This document shows, piece by piece, positions 19,468 through 28,497 of a stretch of 64,000 nucleotides of DNA. The DNA lies in the NCBI GenBank assembly GCA_023430315.1, contig JAEZAW010000239.1, positions 1 to 64,000 on the forward strand, read 5' to 3'. The notes under the pieces are model-generated. The model had not been told where the DNA came from. It worked only from the letters and a program-made list of their open reading frames with translations, and did no database searches. A program made the position numbers and the translations under genes. Origin of the DNA: Pseudomonadota bacterium (GTDB lineage Bacteria; Pseudomonadota; Alphaproteobacteria; Rhizobiales; Hyphomicrobiaceae). How positions within the stretch are numbered: position 1 is the first letter of the stretch; each line of letters opens with the position of its first letter.

Positions 19468-19496
19468 AGCGCGGCGCCTGCCTATGGTGCCGCGCT
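19468..19496. other. GC-rich hairpin between DUF2171 and DUF421 genes
   Basis: AGCGCGGCGCC (19468-19478) pairs with GGTGCCGCGCT (19486-19496) apart from one G-U-type position. There is no T-run after it, so it is more likely a processing or attenuation hairpin than a full terminator. Confidence 0.45.
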
Positions 19497-19563
19497 GTGC
19501 CGTCCCTCATATCGAAGTCTGCAGTCGCTTGCCAATTCAGCGATGGCGCAGATAACGAGGCGG

Positions 19564-20106
19564 ATGTCCGCCTGGTCCCTGTTGCGCAATGTCGAGTCCT
19601 TGTTCATAGACTGGACGTCGATGTTCCGGCCCTCGATGGGGGTGTTGGAAATCGTGGTGCGCGGTACGATCATGTATCTCGCGCTGTTCATTATCCTTCG
19701 TTTCGTTGCGAGGAGACAGTCCGGCCGCTTCGGTACGGCCGACCTGCTCGTTGTCGTACTCATTGCAGACGCGGCTCAGAACGCGCTTGGAAAGGAGTAT
19801 CAATCGGTCACTGAGGGCATTGCGCTGGTGCTCACGATCGTCGCGTGGGAGCGTATTCTCGATTGGCTGTCGTGGCGCTATCCGGCGCTTCGCCCTTGGC
19901 TACAGGCTGAGCCCCTCAAGCTCATCTCCGGCGGTCAAATGCTGAAAGAGAACATGCGCCGGGAGATGTTGAGCGAGGAGGAGCTGCTTGCGGGCCTGCG
20001 GGAGCAAGGCGTCGACGACATCAAGTTCGTCAAGGAGGCGTACGTCGAGCAAAGTGGCCACCTGAGCGTCATCACGACCGAGCGCTATCGCGCTGGGTGG
20101 GTGTAG
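19564..20106 (+). CDS. DUF421/YetF-like membrane protein
   Basis: 180 residues. Two or three transmembrane helices (about residues 22-95, with RGTIMYLALFIILRF) precede a cytoplasmic C-terminal domain containing the family signature LISGGQMLKENMRRE and the terminal VKEAYVEQSGHLSVI. DUF421/YetF proteins are membrane proteins with a duplicated small domain and no settled function; some are under stress or sporulation control. I chose the ATG at 19564 for its GAGG site five bases upstream, rather than in-frame ATGs further upstream. It follows the DUF2171 gene in the same direction. Confidence 0.85.
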   Translation: MSAWSLLRNVESLFIDWTSMFRPSMGVLEIVVRGTIMYLALFIILRFVARRQSGRFGTADLLVVVLIADAAQNALGKEYQSVTEGIALVLTIVAWERILDWLSWRYPALRPWLQAEPLKLISGGQMLKENMRREMLSEEELLAGLREQGVDDIKFVKEAYVEQSGHLSVITTERYRAGWV

Positions 20107-20414
20107 CGCTCAGGAGGGCTGGGGACAACTAATATGGAAACTATCAGTCCGTGTCGGGGAGCGCCCCTCGGAAAGCGCGGCGTGCATGTTCCCCCGGGAT
20201 CAGGTCTTTGCAAAGACGCCGTCGGTGGGGCCTCATTGAAAGTGCGATCGCGAGTAAGCCGCCGTTCCAGCGCCCCGTTCGGTGAGGCGCTGCGGCCAAC
20301 GTGCGCGGCGGCGCGGTCTGCGCTTGGCGGCCGATCGGAAATAACGTCGTCGGCTGTCCTTTCACAAAGAGGAACGCATTGGCTCGGTCACAGGCCTCTG
20401 ATATCATTGTGATA
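20107..20414. other. 308-base gap without a gene
   Basis: Only short overlapping frames without start signals were seen. It separates the DUF421 gene from a decayed P-loop gene. Confidence 0.4.
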
Positions 20415-20840
20415 ATGGAGATGCGACAGGCCGTGCTGTACTTGCTGTGCGGGAAGATTGCAGCCGGTAAATCGACGCTCGCTCGAAAACTCGCGCAACG
20501 TACTGCAACGATTTATAGGCTTGGACGACGGATGTCGATCCTCTTTCCCTCAGAGAACGAAACCATTGAGGAATTCGCGGTTCTGTCAGCGCGGCTGCGC
20601 AATGCCATTGGCCCGCATATTGTTGCAATTCTGCGAGCAGGCCTATCTGTGGTGTTGGACTTCCCAGCAAACACCGTCGAGTGGCGCCTTTGGATCTGTC
20701 GTTGGCTGAGGAAGCTGGCGTTGCCAATGAGCTGCACGTGCTCGACGTTTCCGACCATGAATGCAAGCGCGACTGAAAAAGCGCAATGCGAGCGGCTCGC
20801 TGCGCTGGGCAGCAACAATCGCTACCGCCGGCCCTTCCCT
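20415..20840 (+). pseudogene. P-loop kinase-like AAA family gene, multiply frameshifted
   Basis: The first frame reads YLLCGKIAAGKSTLARKLA, a Walker A motif of small zeta-toxin/kinase-like P-loop proteins, and later GLSVVLDFPANTVEW. After about 20,690 the homologous sequence moves to another frame (LAEEAGVANELHVLDV), and then to a third (ARLKKRNASG). The expected IS-EDDW-type segment near 20,520 is also out of register. At least two indels are needed to restore one protein. Such proteins phosphorylate small molecules or nucleotides; this copy is not functional as sequenced. It runs into the convergent Gly-rich gene. Confidence 0.75.
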
Positions 20841-21184
20841 TGACCGCCCCCGCTCCCAGGTCCAATGCCTTGACCGCCTCCATTCCCCGGTCCAATGCCT
20901 TGACCGCTCCCGTTCCCAGGTCCGGCCCCAGTGGCTTGGCTGCTGCTCACCGAAGCTCCAGCGTGCCCATAACTAAGTTGCCCATCACGGCGCTCTTTGC
21001 GGAAGCAATCGTCACGCGGATCCGGCGGCATCGTCCGCCGCCGGTGCGCGCATTGCGCATCCAGCTTTTCTTGCAAAGAAACGTCGCGGCCGGATGCTTC
21101 ATCCTGTTTGCCCTGGGCAATTGCGTGACCTAAAAAACCATCCGCGGAACCGAGGACCGCAACTGTTAGGAGTATCCTGAACAT
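20822..21184 (-). CDS. secreted Gly/Gln-rich repeat protein
   Basis: 120 residues. A signal peptide (MFRILLTVAVLGSADGF...AIAQ) is followed by a charged middle with two cysteines and a C-terminal repeat of the decapeptide type GIGPGNGGGQ, ending in GKGRR. The start at 21184 has GGAGG seven bases upstream; longer frames lack this and bury the signal peptide. Short periplasmic proteins of this design occur in Hyphomicrobiales, but the function is unknown. Its end overlaps the end of the decayed kinase gene on the other strand. Confidence 0.65.
   Translation of the reverse strand: MFRILLTVAVLGSADGFLGHAIAQGKQDEASGRDVSLQEKLDAQCAHRRRTMPPDPRDDCFRKERRDGQLSYGHAGASVSSSQATGAGPGNGSGQGIGPGNGGGQGIGPGSGGGQGKGRR
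20840..20929. repeat. three 30-base tandem repeats
   Basis: Three copies of a 30-base unit (20840-20869, 20870-20899, 20900-20929) begin TTGACCGC. Read on the minus strand they encode the Gly/Gln decapeptide repeat of the secreted protein. The third copy is the most diverged at its end. Confidence 0.75.
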
Positions 21185-21452
21185 GGTCCGCCTCCATTGC
21201 TGTACGTCCTGTCCAGAGCCCACGCAAACCTGACGAATTTGCGGCACCAAGACTTGGCCTGAAGCACCGCTGACTTTCGGACGAGCAGAGTGACAAGCTG
21301 GACACATCCATCATTTGCGCCAGAACGACGGCGCATAGCTGAAATTTGGCGGGCCGCCATTTCCGGACCTTTGCACCCCAACAAAGCCAACAGGCCAGCG
21401 CGGCGTTGTCGACACCGTCGGCACGGGCTGAGCAGCTTTGCTGCTGAAAGTC

Positions 21453-22336
21453 TCAAGTACTTTGGACGCTGTTGCGCCATTTGTAGCTGCAGGCTTCTTC
21501 GATGAAGGCGAGAGCCGCTGGAGGCAGGGCGCGGCGTGCAACGGTGACTACCGACACCGTGCGCACGACTTCTGGGTTTGCCACGAGACGGTGGCGGATC
21601 CCGGGATGAGCGGCTGAGTATTCCGGAAGAAAGCAGATACCCATCCCCGCCGCCACCATCGTCATAATCCAATCTTCCCGCTCGCTTCGAAAACCTCGAT
21701 GAAAGTGAACCCCGAATTCACTGCAGAGCTCGAACAAATAGTCACGGTATTCGCAGTTCACGCGTGACAGATAAGTTTGGTCACGGACGTCAGTCAGATG
21801 CAGCGTGGTCCGCTGCTCGAATGGATGCCCGACCGGAAACGCCAGCCCGAACCCCTCGCGATAAACCGGCATTACTTTTAGACGCGGATCGAACGCATTT
21901 GGCTGCGCCATCAGCGCCACGTCGAGCGAGCCGTTGAGCAAGAGCTCAGCCAAGCGCGCAGGTACGTTCTCGATGACTGTCACCTCCACACCGGGGTGGC
22001 GCTCATGAAACGCGGCTAGAAACGCGACGGCCCGATGGTGCACATCGCTCCTAGTGTCAGTTGCGCAGCCTCAAGATTCAAGAAGCTGCGAGCGATTGTC
22101 CGTGCGTGGTCCCTGCGCTCCAGTACGTCCCTTAGGTGGGGGCACATGAGCCGCCCAAACTCGGTCAGCTCCACGTGTCCCTTGTCCCGGCAGAACAACT
22201 GGCCACCAAGCTCGGCTTCGAGTTTCTGGACGGCGCGAGTGAGGGCTGGTTGGGTGACGTGGCAGTGCTCGGCGGCGCGATGGAAATTGAGTGCCTGGGC
22301 GACTGCCAGAAAATATCGAATCTCGGTCAGTTCCAC
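21453..22336 (-). pseudogene. LysR-type regulator with one frameshift
   Basis: The N-terminal part has a LysR winged helix-turn-helix (ELTEIRYFLAVAQ, then HVTQPALTRAVQKLEAELG) from a GTG at 22336 with AGGAG eight bases upstream. It stops early at about 22,016. The effector-binding domain (FLAAFHERHPGVEVTVIENV onward) continues in a different frame from about 22,035 to 21,453. A single indel near 22,020-22,035 would restore one regulator of roughly 300 residues. It is divergent from the FAD-dependent oxidase gene, the usual layout for a LysR regulator and its target. It could be a real mutation or a sequencing error. Confidence 0.82.
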
Positions 22337-22489
22337 GAGGGCAGCTCCTGATGTCAAGGAGGCATCGGTGCGATCACTTAACGGCATTTCCGAAGCGATT
22401 GCGAGAGTATCACGATGTTTCAGGCACCTTCACGTGCGTGTTGGCCAACGTGTCGGTGCTACGTCTCAGTAAAGTGAGGAGGAAGCGTC

Positions 22490-23875
22490 GTGCTCGACAC
22501 AGCAAAAATCGCCAATCTAAAGGCTACGCTGCGCGGTGAACTTATCGAGCCGAAGGACCCTACCTACGAGGAAGCACGCGCGCTTTACAACGGCATGATC
22601 GATAAGCGGCCGCTAGCTTTAGCCCGTTGCATCGACGTTGCAGACGTGATCGCTGTCGTAAATTTCGGACGCGACGAGGGCCTCCCTATCGCCATCCGGT
22701 GTGGAGGCCACAATGGGCCTGGCCTCGGTAGTGTGGACAAGGGCTTGGTCATCGACTTGTCGCAGATGAAAGGCGTCCGTGTTGACCCAGAGCGTCGCAC
22801 CGCTCGGGTCGGTGCAGGTTGCACGCAGGGTGACGTCGATCACGCCACCCATGCTTTTGGCCTGGCCGTCCCAGCGGGCATCATATCGACCACAGGCATC
22901 GCCGGCCTGACGCTTAGCGGCGGCCATGGCTACCTGTCACGCAAGTACGGCCTAACTATCGACAACCTTCTCGAGGCCGACGTCGTACTGGCCGATGGTA
23001 GCTTCGTGACTGCTAGCAAGGAGAAGAACGCCGACCTGCTGTTCGCGCTCCGCGGCGGCGGCGGCAACTTCGGCGTCGTGACCAGCTTCCTGTTCCAGCT
23101 CCACCCGGTGAGCACTGTGTTTGCCGGGCCGATCGCGTGGGACCAGCAGCACGCCCGCACCATCATGCAGCACTATCGGGAGTTTCTGCCAACCGCGCCG
23201 GAAGATCTCGGCGCTTTCATTGGATTGAAAACGGTCCTCTCTTCGGCCCCGTTCCCCGAGGAGCTATGGGGCAAGCGCATCTGCCTGCTGATGTCCTGCT
23301 ACAACGGCACCGAGGAGGAGGGCAAAAAAGCTTTGGCGCCGCTGCTCGACGCGCTTCCCGAGCCGTGGTTCAACTGGATGGGTACGATGCCTTATCCCGG
23401 CGTGCAGAGCATGTTCGATGGTCTCTACCCCAAAGGCATGCAGTGGTACTGGCGCGGTGATTTCGTCAAGACACTTCCCGACGCGGCAATCGATGCGCAT
23501 CTCATACAGGCAGCGAAGACGCCGAGCGAGTTGTCGTTAATGCATCTCTATCCAATTGACGGAGCAGTCCACCGTGTTGGCAAAGATGCTACGGCCTGGA
23601 ATTGCCGAGATGCGACTTGGTCGATGGTCATTGCGGGCATCGACCCGGACCCTAAGAACGCGGGGCGCGTGACGCAGTGGACAAAAGCGTACTGGGAGGC
23701 CGTACACCCGTTCGACCTGAGTGGCGCCTATCCCAACTTTATGATGGATGACGAGGGTGACGGCCGCCTCAAGGCGACCTATGGCGAAAACTACGCGCGC
23801 CTGGCAATGGTAAAGAAGAAGTACGATCCGACCAATTTGTTCCGTGTGAACCAGAACATCAAACCTGCTTCCTGA
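22490..23875 (+). CDS. FAD-binding PCMH/berberine-bridge-like oxidoreductase
   Basis: 461 residues. A PCMH-type FAD-binding domain contains RCGGHNGPGLG, where His74 is the usual covalent FAD attachment. It is followed by the GIAGLTLSGGHGYLSRKYG loop and GGGGNFGVV. The C-terminal VNQNIKP matches berberine bridge enzyme-like oxidases. The second (cysteinyl) FAD link of plant enzymes is absent: the aligned loop reads GIISTTGIAG. These enzymes oxidise sugars or secondary metabolites; the substrate is unknown. The GTG start has a strong AGGAGG site seven bases upstream. It is divergent from the broken LysR gene, so regulation may be lost or altered. Confidence 0.85.
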   Translation: MLDTAKIANLKATLRGELIEPKDPTYEEARALYNGMIDKRPLALARCIDVADVIAVVNFGRDEGLPIAIRCGGHNGPGLGSVDKGLVIDLSQMKGVRVDPERRTARVGAGCTQGDVDHATHAFGLAVPAGIISTTGIAGLTLSGGHGYLSRKYGLTIDNLLEADVVLADGSFVTASKEKNADLLFALRGGGGNFGVVTSFLFQLHPVSTVFAGPIAWDQQHARTIMQHYREFLPTAPEDLGAFIGLKTVLSSAPFPEELWGKRICLLMSCYNGTEEEGKKALAPLLDALPEPWFNWMGTMPYPGVQSMFDGLYPKGMQWYWRGDFVKTLPDAAIDAHLIQAAKTPSELSLMHLYPIDGAVHRVGKDATAWNCRDATWSMVIAGIDPDPKNAGRVTQWTKAYWEAVHPFDLSGAYPNFMMDDEGDGRLKATYGENYARLAMVKKKYDPTNLFRVNQNIKPAS

Positions 23876-24050
23876 ACTTCCGTCCGGTCATTGCATTCGC
23901 TCGTTCGCGATGCCTGTCTTTGTTCGCCAGAGCCAAGGCGGCTGGTCGTGCAGCATCCGGCTGAATAAGAGACCGTGCCACAACATAAAAGTTGGCCATC
24001 AGGTGGTCCCAAGATAGGACAACGGCATCGATACGCCTGTCCGGGATCAT
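23859..24050 (-). CDS. possible small hypothetical protein
   Basis: A 63-residue frame starting MIPDRRIDAVVLSWDHLMA with a mixed, protein-like composition and a basic tail. GGGCGGG lies just upstream of the ATG. It overlaps the end of the oxidase gene by 17 bases on the opposite strand. No family is recognised; it could be a remnant or a chance frame. Confidence 0.25.
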   Translation of the reverse strand: MIPDRRIDAVVLSWDHLMANFYVVARSLIQPDAARPAALALANKDRHRERANAMTGRKFRKQV

Positions 24051-24125
24051 AAGCCCGCCCGGTAGCAATTTGACTGCTTGCGACGTTGCAGGTCCGCTGG
24101 GCAGCTTTCACAGCCCTTTGAGCCT

Positions 24126-24341
24126 TTAGGTATCCGCTACCTTCTCCAGCTTGGCAATAAGCGCGTCCACCCGAGCAATCTCGTCGTTGATTTGCTCTAA
24201 AGTCTTGGCTGTGATGTCCATGCCATCTTTGTGCAGGGTCAATGTGCCCGACGAGAACAAGTCGAACTGGCGCTGGCGCTCTATCCGCTCGCGCCCCAGG
24301 TAGGCTAGGAACGCCACCTTTAGCTCTTGCTTTGACGTCAT
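24126..24341 (-). CDS. small coiled-coil hypothetical protein (71 aa)
   Basis: MTSKQELKVAFLAYLGRERIERQRQ... ends in an amphipathic heptad-like helix (TLEQINDEIARVDALIAKLEKV). The ATG at 24341 has GGAGG seven bases upstream. Composition and start signal make it a credible gene. Comparable short proteins occur in Hyphomicrobiales, with no function known to me. Confidence 0.6.
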   Translation of the reverse strand: MTSKQELKVAFLAYLGRERIERQRQFDLFSSGTLTLHKDGMDITAKTLEQINDEIARVDALIAKLEKVADT

Positions 24342-24516
24342 GGGGCGCCTCCATGCCTTTAGCAAAGCATGGCTCAAAGATGGTCCGTTAGAATGCCAAG
24401 GTCAACCCGCCACCACCACGGTTTGTTGGCTGTCTGGCCTCGCCTTTGACGGCGGCGCACCTGCCCCTGACCGCAAAAGCGCGCCACGGCATGGCCGGAA
24501 AGCTCAGGCAGCTATC

Positions 24517-24726
24517 ATGGTGGAAGACAGACCTCGCTCAAAAGGATCCATCGCCGCTTCAATGACGCGGCGGCGTCTGTAAAAATGTTAGAGCGCCTTA
24601 TCGCAAACCGTGAGGCGGCCGTGCGCTACCTTGCGGGTCTTGCTGCGCGAAGCTGAGGCGAAGAGGGAAGTGGCGCGAGCAGGGCACGAAAATGCGGGTG
24701 TTCGAAACTTCCTCGCCCGTGAGTAG
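24517..24726 (+). pseudogene. decayed copy of a small coiled-coil protein gene
   Basis: Pieces in different frames (MVEDRPRS; KRIHRRFNDAAASVKMLERL; LLREAEAKREVARAG) line up in order with the intact protein encoded at 54,945-55,172. A frame change is needed near 24,540 and another near 24,640. It ends with a TAG at 24724-24726. This is therefore a third, inactivated member of the small family found at 55 kb. Confidence 0.75.
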
Positions 24727-24756
24727 CAATCTCCCCGCAACCGCTTATGGCTAGGT

Positions 24757-25050
24757 CTAAGTGAGATAAGCGAAAGCCATTATGGCGACGGCGAGTGCGC
24801 CTCCAATGGCGAAGTAGAATATGACTGGTCCCTGCGACGGGTCGGGCGACGGCCTTAGAGGAGGCCGCGCTCGTTCTTCCATTCGCCGTTGCTCAGGGGT
24901 CGGCGGATGTCCCGCGGCTTCATCGTCCGTGCCAAGGGGCGCCGCCGCGGGGTCCGGGTAGGCGACCTTTTCGCCGGTCCGCTCGCTGCTGATATCGGCG
25001 CGGATGCGGTCGACGGTGGGCGGCTCGGGTGTTCGCTTACGCTCCGGCAT
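24757..25050 (-). CDS. small tail-anchored hypothetical protein (97 aa)
   Basis: The N-terminal 75 residues are hydrophilic and rich in Pro, Arg and Glu. The last ~20 residues (VIFYFAIGGALAVAIMAF) form a single C-terminal transmembrane helix, so the protein is probably tail-anchored in the inner membrane. The ATG at 25050 lacks a clear ribosome site. No family is recognised. Confidence 0.5.
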   Translation of the reverse strand: MPERKRTPEPPTVDRIRADISSERTGEKVAYPDPAAAPLGTDDEAAGHPPTPEQRRMEERARPPLRPSPDPSQGPVIFYFAIGGALAVAIMAFAYLT

Positions 25051-25137
25051 GATTCGAGAACGCACTGGAGGGGAGAACGTTGCGGCGGAACAATTCAAAT
25101 CCCGTCTCGGTAAACCCCCGACTTTCGGCAGAAAGTC

Positions 25138-25443
25138 TTACTTCTTTCCAAGAAGCACCTGAGCTCTAAGCGTGATCGATTCACGAACTGCGTCGGCAAA
25201 TTTCTGAAGGAGCCAAGGCAGAGTAACCTCGACGCGGACCGCCTTATCGCCAACGAGCAAGTTTCCGGTGACAGCCTGGCCGAAGGCCTTGAGCCGGAAG
25301 TCCATGCGTTCACCTGCCCATTGCTCATGCTCAAGTTTAAGGACAGGGAACATTTGAACTGTCCGCCCAAGTGCCGGCCGAAGTCGGCGAACGACTTCAT
25401 CCTTGCTGAGCGAGTGGGAAACAGTGACGATCAGTGGTTCCAT
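25138..25443 (-). CDS. polyhydroxyalkanoic acid system family protein
   Basis: 101 residues beginning MEPLIVTVSHSLSKDEVVRRLRPAL, with beta strands around WAGERMDFRLKAFGQAVTG and VRVEVTLPWLLQKFADAVR. This is the pattern of the small PHA-granule-region family, which has an SRPBCC-like fold. Members are often encoded near polyhydroxyalkanoate genes but not here, and their role is unsettled. The ATG at 25443 is preferred to a TTG 15 bases upstream. An exact stress-type promoter lies 44 bases upstream. Confidence 0.75.
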   Translation of the reverse strand: MEPLIVTVSHSLSKDEVVRRLRPALGRTVQMFPVLKLEHEQWAGERMDFRLKAFGQAVTGNLLVGDKAVRVEVTLPWLLQKFADAVRESITLRAQVLLGKK

Positions 25444-25487
25444 GTGATGTTCGCCCAAAGCGTGCCGCGGATTGGCATCGATCTTTT

Positions 25488-25512
25488 AACGGGCGGCATC
25501 AGTACAAGTTCC
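25488..25512 (-). promoter_or_regulatory. sigma-EcfG-type promoter (GGAAC-N16-CGTT), minus strand
   Basis: On the minus strand GGAAC lies at 25508-25512 and CGTT at 25488-25491, with a 16-base spacer. It ends 44 bases before the ATG of the PHA-region family gene. Confidence 0.7.
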
Positions 25513-25779
25513 GGGATAGATTACCGTACCATACTCAGCCGCTTTCCACCCTGGGCGGGCTTAGACATCCATGTGAGGAGCTTCAGCTGGCATGACGATC
25601 AGAGCCCTTTCGTGTACGACGCTCTCCACATGTCCGTGATGGGCGTATGCTCCATGCCTTTCATCTGGATTATGATGGCCTCCGAAGGCTGCCGTGACCT
25701 CGCTGCGTATTCGCGCGTCTCACGATCGTCGCCTCCGACGATAACCGGACTCGCTCCACGCCGACAGGCTACGGTACGG

Positions 25780-26242
25780 CTATTTCGTGCGCTTCCAGCC
25801 TGCGCAGGCTGTCCCGCCGATCTGGGCCCCAGCAACGCACATCTTCATCTCGTCTCTTAAGATGGAGACGCTTCGCCTTTGACTTTGTCCGTCACAGCCC
25901 GGGACGGTGCTTCCGTCAATCCGTGAGATGAACGCCCCGTCCTGTTCGGCGACAGACCAACTTCCGGTAGGGCGTTGCTCCCTGCCCGATCGCCTTGTTC
26001 TCATGGTCTGTTCCTGCCATCGCGTTGTTGGACGCGAACTTGGTACGTCCGTACGAAGCGATGGTCGCGAACCGACCGTTGCCGCCATAAATCGCAATTC
26101 CTTTGGATTTGATCCAAATCGCTGGATCTTCTTTCCATCTTGCTCGACCCACTGCTCTGAGAGTGACCACGTACCTACCGTTCGCTGCCTGAGTTCCAAG
26201 GCCGTGTTGAAAGAACATTGCGTCATCTCCCATGGTGTCCAT
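25780..26242 (-). pseudogene. lipocalin-like domain gene, frameshifted
   Basis: Homologous blocks occur in alternating frames. First VGTWSLSEQW...RFGSNPK, then in a second frame KGIAIYGGNGRFATIASYG and FASNNAMAGT, then back in the first frame SWSVAEQDGAFISRIDGS to the stop at 25780. Put together they give a typical bacterial lipocalin-like domain protein of about 140 residues. At least two indels break it. The pieces are well preserved, so inactivation is recent or due to sequencing errors. Confidence 0.78.
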
Positions 26243-26319
26243 GGCCTGATTTAAATATTTGCATTCAAATCAAGAGAGGGCCTAAAAGGGTGCCTGATCT
26301 CAACGGGTGGAGCGCGTAC

Positions 26320-26676
26320 ATGGCTACGAACGGCAGACTTTCGGATAAGCAGGTGGTGGCGTGGTTCGCGGAGCTGGACTTTGACCGGCAAGCATCCCTG
26401 CTCGACAGCCTGAGCAGAATGCACCAGGAAGCGAAAAGTACCCGCATTAACGTGTTGCGCCGTGAACTCGCTGCATTAGAGAATGGCAATACTAACGGCA
26501 CGTCGAAGAGCACGAAGAGCAGCAAGAGGAAAAGGAACGGCAAGGTTAAACTGGCGGGCATTAAATACCGCGACCCGGCGACAGGCGAGACGTGGGCCGG
26601 TCGCGGACGCATGGCGAGCTGGCTTGCAGCCAAGCAAAAGGCTGGCGAGAAAATCACCAAATATCTCGTGAAATAG
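26320..26676 (+). CDS. H-NS family nucleoid-associated protein
   Basis: 118 residues. The N-terminal helices (residues ~5-50) form a coiled-coil dimerisation region. A Ser/Lys-rich linker (KSTKSSKRKRNGK) leads to the H-NS C-terminal signature KYRDPATGETWAGRGRM, whose GRGR loop inserts into the minor groove of AT-rich DNA. Such proteins silence foreign DNA and shape the nucleoid. The ATG at 26320 has GGAG about eight bases upstream; longer frames lack support. Its position among decayed genes fits an accessory segment. Confidence 0.88.
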   Translation: MATNGRLSDKQVVAWFAELDFDRQASLLDSLSRMHQEAKSTRINVLRRELAALENGNTNGTSKSTKSSKRKRNGKVKLAGIKYRDPATGETWAGRGRMASWLAAKQKAGEKITKYLVK

Positions 26677-27153
26677 GTACTGCCGAGACGCGCGAGTGCA
26701 TTCCTTTAAAGGGCGCAATCTCTCGCAACAGCATGAACGGCGTCGGGTCCCGACGCCGCAATAGTGCCCAGTGATCCGGCGGGCGATGATCAAGTCCGTG
26801 GTCCTTCCCACTCTATGATATCGAAACGAGCAAAGCCCTAGATGCGGATCATCAACACCTTGGTCTCGCAATCCGTTGGTCGATCAACTAGTGGGAAATG
26901 ATCATGCGAAACGCGATTTCTGCGCGAGCGCCTTTACCGCGCGCAGGTATGTCGAGGCGATGGGGCAAGTCGAGATGCGCGACCCATCGCCCAAATCGTG
27001 CGCGATTCCGAGCATCCCGCCGGTAGGCGCACGCGCGCTTTCTGGCACAGTTTCCCGACGGACCGGGAGTGGGGGAAGGGGACCCGCTCAGCAGGAGGGA
27101 GCGGGTTTGAGCTCCAGCCGTAATGCCGCTCTTGCCGGAACCGAGGCCCCGTG
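26677..27153. other. 477-base gap without a recognisable gene
   Basis: Only short, overlapping frames of unnatural composition were seen on both strands. No hairpin terminator follows the H-NS gene. Confidence 0.35.
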
Positions 27154-27300
27154 ATGACGCCTGCCGATGTCGCGGCATGGGCTAACGTTCCGATGGATAC
27201 GCCCATCATCACCTTGGCCGCGCGACTCGTCTGCTCGAAGTGTGGCCTGCCGGCCAGCGACTTTCGCGGCCATAATCCAACGCGAGGCTTCGCGAGGGCG
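27154..27300 (+). pseudogene. fragment with a half zinc-ribbon motif
   Basis: MTPADVAAWANVPMDTPIITLAA followed by LVCSKCG looks like the end of a small zinc-ribbon-type protein with a single CxxC pair. After that the sequence loses protein character. I take it for a truncated remnant of a larger gene; the family is not certain. Confidence 0.35.
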
Positions 27301-27329
27301 GGGTGGGCGCCGCCGCGCCACCGCCATCC

Positions 27330-27354
27330 GGAACTTTCTCTCTGCTTCCTTGTT
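27330..27354 (+). promoter_or_regulatory. imperfect sigma-EcfG-like promoter (GGAAC-N16-TGTT)
   Basis: GGAAC at 27330-27334 and TGTT at 27351-27354, one mismatch from the consensus, ending 23 bases before the pyridoxamine-phosphate-oxidase-like gene. Confidence 0.35.
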
Positions 27355-27377
27355 GAAAGCGACAGGAGGAGCATCCC

Positions 27378-27863
27378 ATGCCGACACCTGATGAGCTCAA
27401 GAGCAAATTTTGGAAGGCACTTAAATCAGACATGACGATGATGATCGGGCTTGACGGCATTGAGGATGGACATGCCCGCCCAATGACGGCGCAGATCGAG
27501 GGCGAGAGCGGCCCAATTTGGTTTTTTACGTCAAAAGAGAATGCGCTTTGCAGCAAGGCGGGTGACGGGGAGCGTGCGATAGCGACCTTCGCTTCGAAGG
27601 GACACGATCTGTTTGCGACCATACATGGCACGCTGAGGGAGGACACCGATCGTGCCGCTATAGATAGACTTTGGAATCGTTATGTTGCCGCTTGGTACGA
27701 GGGCGGAAAAGACGATCCAAAACTTGCGTTGTTACGTCTGGATCCGGAACGGGCAGAGATATGGCTCGACGCATCGAGTGTTGTGGCAGGGATAAAGATG
27801 CTGCTCGGCGGCGATCCCAAGTCCGACTATAAAGACAAAGTTGCTAAGGTCGACCTGCGCTAG
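27378..27863 (+). CDS. pyridoxamine 5'-phosphate oxidase-fold (general stress protein 26-like)
   Basis: 161 residues with the split-barrel flavin-binding pattern of the general stress protein 26 group: an N-terminal helix (PDELKSKFWKALKSD), strands around ARPMTAQIEGESGPIWFFT, a SKGHDLFATIHGTL segment, and late WLDASSVVAGIKML. Such proteins bind FMN or FAD; GS26 relatives are stress-induced but their substrate is unclear. A strong AGGAGG precedes the ATG, and an imperfect stress-type promoter lies just upstream. Confidence 0.85.
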   Translation: MPTPDELKSKFWKALKSDMTMMIGLDGIEDGHARPMTAQIEGESGPIWFFTSKENALCSKAGDGERAIATFASKGHDLFATIHGTLREDTDRAAIDRLWNRYVAAWYEGGKDDPKLALLRLDPERAEIWLDASSVVAGIKMLLGGDPKSDYKDKVAKVDLR

Positions 27864-28134
27864 GCCGTGCGAGGCAGCCCTTGCTCGAATTGCGCGTGGC
27901 TCCGGCGGTGGGCAGATGGCCTAGATCGCGCTCGTTGTCTGCGGGCATCGTTCGTTCACTCTGCACTTTTGCCGAGCTACCCGCAGCGAATATCCAGCGG
28001 CCCCAGCCCGCACCAGTAGATGTGCGACATCGTCTTTCCCCAATCGTATCGAGCCGCGCTCAGCACACATCTGTCGATCAAGGGGGGCGGGCGTCGGTTC
28101 TCGGCAAATAATACGATCTCTGGCGACCGACGGA

Positions 28135-28494
28135 CTACGCACTTGGCCGATAGGCCCTGGCCTGGAGCAGAGCTTCGCTTTCGAAACATTCTAGCGCAAG
28201 TTTTTGCGCCAATAGAACATCCCCTTGCGCAAGCTCGCCGCTGGGTACAAAGCACCATTTCGTCGTGCAAACACCGTCAGTGTCGAACTCATCGATATTG
28301 ATGGCAGTAAGATTTCGGACCACATAGCGACGTCCGGTGTCGCTACCGATTACCTCGAAGCGGCCGAAAGCATCGAATTGCGCACGTTGCGTGCAATTGA
28401 GATGAGAGCGTAAGAGTTCATAGGCTCTCTGCTCGGCGAGGCGGCGCTCTTTAAACGGCTGAAACAGCCGAATGAATATCCGCGAAAGTCGCAC
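28135..28494 (-). CDS. conserved hypothetical protein (119 aa)
   Basis: A GTG start, three bases after the upstream gene's TAA, gives a protein with a basic N-terminus and a helical segment (EQRAYELLRSHLNCTQRAQF). A beta-rich middle follows (FEVIGSDTGRRYVVRN, then NIDEFD), and near the end comes QGDVLLAQKLALECFESEAL. I recognise the general type from Bradyrhizobium-like genomes, but it carries no functional name. It forms a two-gene operon with the 74-residue protein under a stress-type promoter. Confidence 0.65.
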   Translation of the reverse strand: MRLSRIFIRLFQPFKERRLAEQRAYELLRSHLNCTQRAQFDAFGRFEVIGSDTGRRYVVRNLTAINIDEFDTDGVCTTKWCFVPSGELAQGDVLLAQKLALECFESEALLQARAYRPSA

Positions 28495-28497
28495 GGG

